From Thermoplasmata archaeon (GTDB lineage: Archaea; Thermoplasmatota; Thermoplasmata; Sysuiplasmatales; Sysuiplasmataceae): 8,084 bases of DNA. The number at the start of each line of letters is the position of its first letter. The stretch's first letter is position 1. Shown here piece after piece: positions 5,364 through 8,084 of the stretch. The stretch covers positions 1-8,084 of the forward strand of contig JAKAPY010000074.1 of NCBI GenBank assembly GCA_021811925.1, read 5' to 3'. The translations under genes and the position numbers were made by a program. The notes under the pieces were generated by a model that was not told the DNA's origin, did no database searches, and was given only the letters and a program-made list of their open reading frames with translations.

Positions 5364-6821
5364 ATGTTCACCGACAAGGCCGAGGACAAATGCGGCGTTG
5401 TCGGCATGTCTTCTGAAAGGGACGTTGCCTCCTACCTGTACGGAAGCCTGCGGATTCTTCAGCACAGGGGGCAGAACAGTGCTGGAATAGCTGTTAGTTC
5501 GGACCAGGAGACAATCAAGGCGGTAAAGGGACTCGGACTTGCCCATGAGGTATTCAACAGCGAAAATATTTCATCGCTCACGGGCCGATCGGGCATAGGT
5601 CATGTCCGTTACCCCACCACGGGGGACGACATGCTCGAGAACGTGCAGCCGCTTGTACTCAGATCCGGTGTGGGTGATGTCGCGCTGGCGCACAACGGCG
5701 ACATTGTCAATTCAGAGCGGCTCAGGGCCAGGCTCGAGGATGAGGGATGGGCCTTCTTTTCAACGACCGACACCGAACTTGTCATAAGGATGATAGTGAA
5801 CGAGCTCAAAGACCTCGTAGACCCGGTAAAGGCTGTAAGAAACGCACTGAAGCAGGTCGAGGGTGGATACGCGTTCACCCTTATGATCGGTTCAAGGGTC
5901 TTTGGCATAAGGGATCCGCTTGGCATAAGGCCCCTTGCCATCGGCAAGGTGCCAGAGGGATATGCCGTCGCGAGTGAGAGTGTTGTGTTCGACATGCTCG
6001 GCGGAAAGCTCGTCAGGGATGTCATGCCAGGCGAAATCGTGGAATTGACGCCGGACGACTATGTTTCCTATCCATCCCCTGCCCTCCAGGAGAAGGCAAA
6101 CTGCATGTTTGAGTATGTATACTTCGCCAGACCTGACAGCATCATCGACGGGAAGGCAGTCTTCGATGTGAGGGTCGAAGTGGGAAGGATGCTTGCCACG
6201 GAAAGGCCGGTGGAGGCGGATGTTGTCATTCCCGTCCCGGATTCAGGCAGGACCCACGCAATCGGGTTTTGCGAGGCATCTGGAATACCAATGTCCGAAG
6301 GGCTGATGAAGAACAGGTTCGTGGAGCGCACTTTTATCCTGCCTGACCAGGACGCCAGGGAGGCAAGTGTAAGGATGAAGCTCAATCCGATCAAGTCAGT
6401 CATACAGGGCAAGCGCGTTGTTATCATCGACGACAGCATCGTCCGCGGAACGACAATGAGGAAAATTGTCCAGATGGTCAGGGAGGCAGGCGCAAAGGAA
6501 GTGCATGTGCGAATAGGATGCCCCATGATTGTGGCGCCGTGCTACTATGGCATCGACATGAAGACAAGGAGCCAGTTCATTGCCACAGGCAAGACCGAGT
6601 CAGATGTGGCCCGGGAGATCACTGCGGACAGCCTCGGATACATAAGCGTTGACGGACTCGTGAAGGCAATAGGCTCGAAGCAGTCAGATCTCTGCCTGGG
6701 CTGCCTCACTGCGGAGTACCCCACACGCGTACCGGGCGAAAGATTGCGCTTCCAGAGAAGTCTCGAGAGCTTCCAGGAAGCATCTGTCAAGGGGAGCGCA
6801 CTCGGCCGCATCGACACCTGA
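5364..6821 (+). CDS. purF: Amidophosphoribosyltransferase (glutamine PRPP amidotransferase)
   Basis: This enzyme transfers ammonia from glutamine to PRPP to make 5-phosphoribosylamine, the committed step of purine synthesis. Residues 10 to ~235 are the Ntn glutaminase domain: nucleophile Cys10 in KCGVVG, QHRGQNSAG, Arg82 in GHVRYPTTG, Asn111-Gly112 in AHNGD, and Asp136 in STTDTEL. Residues ~245-460 form the phosphoribosyltransferase domain, with the PRPP loop VIIDDSIVRGTT (353-364) and PDSGRTHAIGF. Cys247, Cys393, Cys444 and Cys447 match the four ligands of the [4Fe-4S] cluster in Bacillus-type enzymes, so the protein is probably oxygen-sensitive and processed by removal of residues 1-9. The 485-residue length is normal. 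ATG 5364 is chosen over an upstream in-frame start at 5286 because AGGTGA (5353-5358) lies five bases before it and the longer form would cut through eL37. It is the last gene of the lsm-eL37-purF cluster. Confidence 0.96.
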   Translation: MFTDKAEDKCGVVGMSSERDVASYLYGSLRILQHRGQNSAGIAVSSDQETIKAVKGLGLAHEVFNSENISSLTGRSGIGHVRYPTTGDDMLENVQPLVLRSGVGDVALAHNGDIVNSERLRARLEDEGWAFFSTTDTELVIRMIVNELKDLVDPVKAVRNALKQVEGGYAFTLMIGSRVFGIRDPLGIRPLAIGKVPEGYAVASESVVFDMLGGKLVRDVMPGEIVELTPDDYVSYPSPALQEKANCMFEYVYFARPDSIIDGKAVFDVRVEVGRMLATERPVEADVVIPVPDSGRTHAIGFCEASGIPMSEGLMKNRFVERTFILPDQDAREASVRMKLNPIKSVIQGKRVVIIDDSIVRGTTMRKIVQMVREAGAKEVHVRIGCPMIVAPCYYGIDMKTRSQFIATGKTESDVAREITADSLGYISVDGLVKAIGSKQSDLCLGCLTAEYPTRVPGERLRFQRSLESFQEASVKGSALGRIDT

Positions 6822-6832
6822 GAAGCACAGTA

Positions 6833-6840
6833 AGTTTTAT
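6833..6840 (+). promoter_or_regulatory. TATA-like box of the tRNA-Ala gene
   Basis: AGTTTTAT, just after the purF stop, predicts initiation near 6863 and an ~8-nt 5' leader before the mature tRNA end at 6871, to be removed by RNase P. Confidence 0.45.
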
Positions 6841-6870
6841 GCTGAGAATGGCTTAGCACCTAAACGGCAT

Positions 6871-6943
6871 GGGCCGGTAGATCAGTTGGAAGATCGCTAC
6901 CTTGGCATGGTAGAGGCCACGGGTTCAAATCCCGCCCGGTCCA
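6871..6943 (+). tRNA. tRNA-Ala (anticodon GGC)
   Basis: The 73-nt cloverleaf folds by hand. The acceptor pairs GGGCCGG (6871-6877) with CCGGTCC (6936-6942), including the G3-U70 wobble that identifies alanine tRNAs, with A73 as discriminator. The D stem is GATC/GATC (6880-6883 and 6892-6895). The anticodon stem pairs CTACC with GGTAG, and the 7-base loop holds GGC at 6904-6906. A 5-nt variable loop and a T arm with GTTCAAATC follow. Position 49-65 is an A-C mismatch, while the other four T-stem pairs are intact. No 3' CCA is encoded and no intron is present. It reads GCC and GCU codons. The 3' part is duplicated downstream at 7472-7497, marking it as an integration site. Confidence 0.95.
6915..6940 (+). 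repeat. att-like direct repeat, copy 1 (inside tRNA-Ala 3' part)
   Basis: This 26-bp stretch runs from the variable loop through the T arm to acceptor position 70. It is identical base for base to 7472-7497, an offset of 557 bp. With one mismatch the match extends three more bases (CCA versus GCA). tRNA 3' ends are the usual attachment sites for archaeal tyrosine integrases. Confidence 0.85.
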
Positions 6944-6946
6944 CTT

Positions 6947-6971
6947 CACAAACATGGTTGGCATCCTTGTG
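6947..6971. repeat. Imperfect inverted repeat just downstream of the tRNA
   Basis: CACAA-N2-ATG (6947-6956) mirrors CAT-N2-TTGTG (6962-6971) across a 5-base centre: eight paired bases with a symmetric 2x2 mismatch. It starts 3 bp after the tRNA end. It could be a protein-binding site of the integration system or a transcript 3' structure. Confidence 0.35.
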
Positions 6972-6981
6972 ATAAATAAAG

Positions 6982-7134
6982 CTACTTTTGAGGCATGGAT
7001 TGTTCAATTTCTTTGTCTATTCTATTCTTCCTGACATTCCTAGCAGGATTGCGCATATCCCTGATCCACTGATAGACTGGCACCAGCACCGCCATCAAGA
7101 GTGCTATTATGCCAGCAGTCCGCAGATATGTCAC
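6982..7134 (-). CDS. Small single-span membrane protein, unknown function
   Basis: The predicted protein is 50 residues from the GTG at 7134, or 63 residues from the ATG at 7173. Residues ~6-23 of the short form (GIIALLMAVLVPVYQWI) form one hydrophobic span, followed by a strongly charged, basic C-terminal half (RDMRNPARNVRKNRIDKEIE) expected to stay in the cytoplasm by the positive-inside rule. The GTG start is preferred because GGGAG lies just upstream, directly after the TAA of the zinc ribbon gene; the ATG form has no visible Shine-Dalgarno and would overlap that gene by 29 bp. The gene is second in a two-gene unit inside the att-bounded segment. I recognise no family. It could be a membrane anchor or small regulator carried as cargo, which is speculation. 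Its short length means a chance open frame cannot be excluded. Confidence 0.5.
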   Translation of the reverse strand: MTYLRTAGIIALLMAVLVPVYQWIRDMRNPARNVRKNRIDKEIEQSMPQK

Positions 7135-7144
7135 ATTCTCCCTT

Positions 7145-7348
7145 TTACCAGTTGGACAGCTGTTTCCCCTCATCTGACATATGAAAATGTGATCTCTTCT
7201 TGCACTGGGGGCACTTGACTACAAAACGATGTCCCCCTTCACGCCATATGATGCCTGCATTGGGATCAGAAAGGCTGTTCAACTGATCGTAATACAGGTC
7301 AAATTGATGCCCGCATTCGGGGCAATTCAAATGATACTGCTGTCCCAC
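7145..7348 (-). CDS. Small zinc ribbon protein
   Basis: This 67-residue protein has two CxxC knuckles: CPECGH (Cys9, Cys12) and CPQCKK (Cys46, Cys49), separated by 33 residues that include GIIWREGGHRFVVK. The spacing and the strand before each knuckle fit a zinc ribbon, the fold of many small archaeal DNA-, RNA- or protein-binding proteins. The start is GTG at 7348, with GAGGGAG a few bases upstream and a TATA-like box giving a ~14-nt leader. There is no transmembrane segment and no other domain. It heads a two-gene unit with the membrane protein within the segment bounded by tRNA-derived repeats, so it is probably horizontally acquired cargo. A transcription-regulator role is possible, but no DNA-binding helix is evident and the target is unknown. 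Confidence 0.72.
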   Translation of the reverse strand: MGQQYHLNCPECGHQFDLYYDQLNSLSDPNAGIIWREGGHRFVVKCPQCKKRSHFHMSDEGKQLSNW

Positions 7349-7384
7349 ACGACTCCCTCATAATTATTATGTCTTGCGGAGATA

Positions 7385-7392
7385 AGTATATT
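7385..7392 (-). promoter_or_regulatory. TATA-like box for the zinc ribbon operon
   Basis: Minus-strand AATATACT predicts initiation near 7362, giving a ~14-nt leader that contains the GAGGGAG Shine-Dalgarno before the GTG at 7348. A second AT-rich stretch at 7361-7370 is too close to the start to act as a TATA box. Confidence 0.4.
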
Positions 7393-7471
7393 TCCAAATA
7401 CAGCACAGTGGAAAATAAGCAGCCTGCAGGTTGATCATGTTCCACCAAAATGGTCAGTGAAGCATAATTGG

Positions 7472-7497
7472 GGCCACGGGTTCAAATCCCGCCCGGT
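7472..7497 (+). repeat. att-like direct repeat, copy 2 (orphan tRNA-Ala 3' fragment)
   Basis: This is a perfect 26-bp copy of tRNA-Ala bases 6915-6940, with no matching 5' half of a tRNA in front of it, so it cannot be a functional tRNA. It lies 17 bp beyond the end of the toxin gene and marks the distal border of the integrated segment, or a junction between two tandem elements. Confidence 0.85.
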
Positions 7498-7514
7498 GCA
7501 TTTTAACCAAATTA

Positions 7515-7766
7515 TCAATAGACTTTCTTTCTATGTCCAACTTTAATTACGACAACTATTAACTCACTGTTCTTTATCTGATAAATTGCCCTGTAGTCCC
7601 CTATCCTCAGACTCCAGAGCCCGGTAAGTATTGAAGTTAGAGGTTTCCCACTCTCGGGTTCATCCTCAAGTCTTCGAAGAGATTTCATTATCCTGTTTCT
7701 GAGTGTTTTGTCACATTTCTTGATGAAATCCTCTGATTCAGCGGTGAGTATGATAACAAAAGACAA
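7515..7766 (-). CDS. RelE/ParE-family toxin
   Basis: This 83-residue protein matches RelE-type toxins throughout: the first strand FVIILT, a helical pair with EDFIKKCDKTLRNRIMKSLRRLE, then GKPLTSILTGLWSLRIGDYRAIYQI and the closing strands VVVIKVGHRKKVY. Arg54, Arg59, Tyr62, His78, Arg79 and Tyr83 lie at positions where RelE family members carry conserved or catalytic residues. RelE toxins cleave mRNA in the ribosomal A site; ParE relatives act on gyrase. The SLRIGDYR and GHRKKVY motifs fit RelE better. The start is TTG at 7766, only 2 nt after the antitoxin stop, with GGGGAG farther upstream, so translation is probably coupled. It is the second gene of a toxin-antitoxin operon in a low-GC stretch next to the tRNA-derived repeat, consistent with island maintenance. 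Confidence 0.88.
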   Translation of the reverse strand: MSFVIILTAESEDFIKKCDKTLRNRIMKSLRRLEDEPESGKPLTSILTGLWSLRIGDYRAIYQIKNSELIVVVIKVGHRKKVY

Positions 7767-7768
7767 TA

Positions 7769-8029
7769 CTAGTCAAGCTCCCCGGTGATTTGGTCGAGAG
7801 CCTTTGTTCTTCCTGCCTTTATGTCTTCGAGTCCTCGAGAAATTCCCCTCATCATTTCCGGATCAGAAAGAATTTCTAGAGTCTCAATCAGTGATTCCCT
7901 GCTGGCAACATTTGGGGAATATGAATCTATTAACCTGCTAATCAAATCATTGTAAGATTCTCTTGGGTGTATTTTTAGGTGATTTAGCCTTTCCTTGAGT
8001 TCTTTGTCAATCTGAACTGTAGTAACCAT
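7769..8029 (-). CDS. Antitoxin of the RelE-type module
   Basis: This 86-residue protein has an N-terminal part like archaeal ribbon-helix-helix-type VapB/RelB antitoxins: a strand TTVQIDKELKERL, then HLKIHPRESYNDLISRLI. Its C-terminal tail LSDPEMMRGISRGLEDIKAG resembles the segment that wraps the cognate RelE toxin in YefM/RelB-type antitoxins. It should neutralise the downstream toxin and, with it, repress its own promoter. The ATG at 8029 is chosen because the TATA box is centred 26.5 bp upstream, predicting a leaderless transcript; a TTG at 8038 would add three residues ahead of the expected transcription start. The stop at 7769 is 2 nt before the toxin start. Two tandem 10-bp repeats lie between TATA box and start codon. 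Confidence 0.82.
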   Translation of the reverse strand: MVTTVQIDKELKERLNHLKIHPRESYNDLISRLIDSYSPNVASRESLIETLEILSDPEMMRGISRGLEDIKAGRTKALDQITGELD

Positions 8030-8030
8030 A

Positions 8031-8050
8031 GGTAGCAATAGATAGCAATA
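8031..8050. repeat. Tandem 10-bp repeat in the toxin-antitoxin promoter
   Basis: GGTAGCAATA (8031-8040) is followed directly by GATAGCAATA (8041-8050), differing at one base. The pair lies between the TATA box and the antitoxin ATG. The position fits an operator for a dimeric ribbon-helix-helix antitoxin, which commonly binds short repeats one helical turn apart. Confidence 0.45.
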
Positions 8051-8051
8051 G

Positions 8052-8059
8052 TTATTAAA
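8052..8059 (-). promoter_or_regulatory. TATA box of the toxin-antitoxin operon
   Basis: Minus-strand TTTAATAA, centred 26.5 bp upstream of the antitoxin ATG at 8029, has the same core as the lsm box. It is followed by the tandem 10-bp repeat. Confidence 0.55.
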
Positions 8060-8084
8060 CGTTATGTAGATTACAGGCTTTGCA

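Larger units (their letters stand above)
6915..7497. mobile_element. Small att-bounded integrated segment at tRNA-Ala, no integrase
   Basis: Two 26-bp direct repeats derived from the tRNA 3' part bound a 557-bp repeat unit, the standard footprint of site-specific integration that leaves the tRNA gene intact at one end. The segment has about 44% GC (6961-7470) against about 56% in sampled purF lines. It encodes only a zinc ribbon protein and a one-span membrane protein, both on the minus strand, and nothing resembling an integrase or replication gene. It is therefore a deletion relic, a cassette mobilised in trans, or one unit of a tandem array whose next element begins at 7472 and includes the toxin-antitoxin pair. 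The sequence alone does not distinguish these. Confidence 0.6.

Noticed and set aside
6988..7218. 76-codon plus-strand open frame in the integrated segment
   Set aside because: It is antisense to the zinc ribbon and membrane protein genes, has no ribosome binding site and no recognisable motif.
7441..7500. A second tRNA gene or tRNA pseudogene
   Set aside because: Only the T arm and acceptor 3' strand are present. A TCAGT-GAAG stretch at 7454-7462 vaguely recalls the D arm, but spacing and pairing are wrong, so it is treated as an att copy only.
1..8084. CRISPR array, insertion sequence or riboswitch
   Set aside because: I saw no regularly spaced repeats, transposase motifs with terminal inverted repeats, or known riboswitch cores in the window; all intergenic gaps are under 200 bp.

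Overview
The window looks like chromosomal DNA of an archaeon, most likely a euryarchaeon or Thermoplasmatota-like lineage. The evidence is an Sm-like (LSm) protein gene followed by ribosomal protein eL37 and purF, AT-rich TATA boxes 26-30 nt upstream of several start codons (leaderless-type genes), Shine-Dalgarno motifs of the GGAGG/GGTGA type in front of others, a V4R/roadblock gene pair, and a tRNA gene with no encoded CCA. The genus cannot be fixed from this sequence alone. Three sampled 60-base lines of purF are about 56% GC, whereas a hand count gives about 44% for 6961-7470 and about 39% for 7501-8084.

Left part (1-1525). The 3' end of an ArsA/Get3-type ATPase carrying a C-terminal HSP20-like domain overlaps a small helical protein gene. 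These two run into a convergent two-gene operon on the minus strand: a V4R-domain protein and a roadblock/LC7 protein. The converging stop codons abut with no spacer.

Middle part (1526-6821). This is a plus-strand housekeeping stretch. It starts with an AMMECR1-family protein, followed by dihydroorotase (pyrC, TTG start), which overlaps a 384-residue protein with an N-terminal YkgJ-type cysteine cluster and a long C-terminal part I do not recognise. Then come LSm, ribosomal protein eL37 (54 residues) and amidophosphoribosyltransferase (purF, 4Fe-4S type with a nine-residue propeptide). Pyrimidine synthesis, purine synthesis and RNA/translation genes are thus close together. A TATA-like box sits inside the Sm2-coding end of lsm, correctly spaced to drive eL37.

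Right part (6822-8084). tRNA-Ala(GGC) is intact and shows the G3-U70 identity pair. Its 3' part (26 bp, from the variable loop to acceptor position 70) is repeated perfectly 557 bp downstream, which is the signature of site-specific integration into a tRNA gene. The bounded segment holds a minus-strand pair encoding a 67-residue zinc ribbon protein and a single-span membrane protein, with no integrase. Just beyond the repeat copy lies a RelE-type toxin with its antitoxin, also on the minus strand and lower in GC. This end of the window is a genomic island or a nested set of small elements, and it is the most interesting part.
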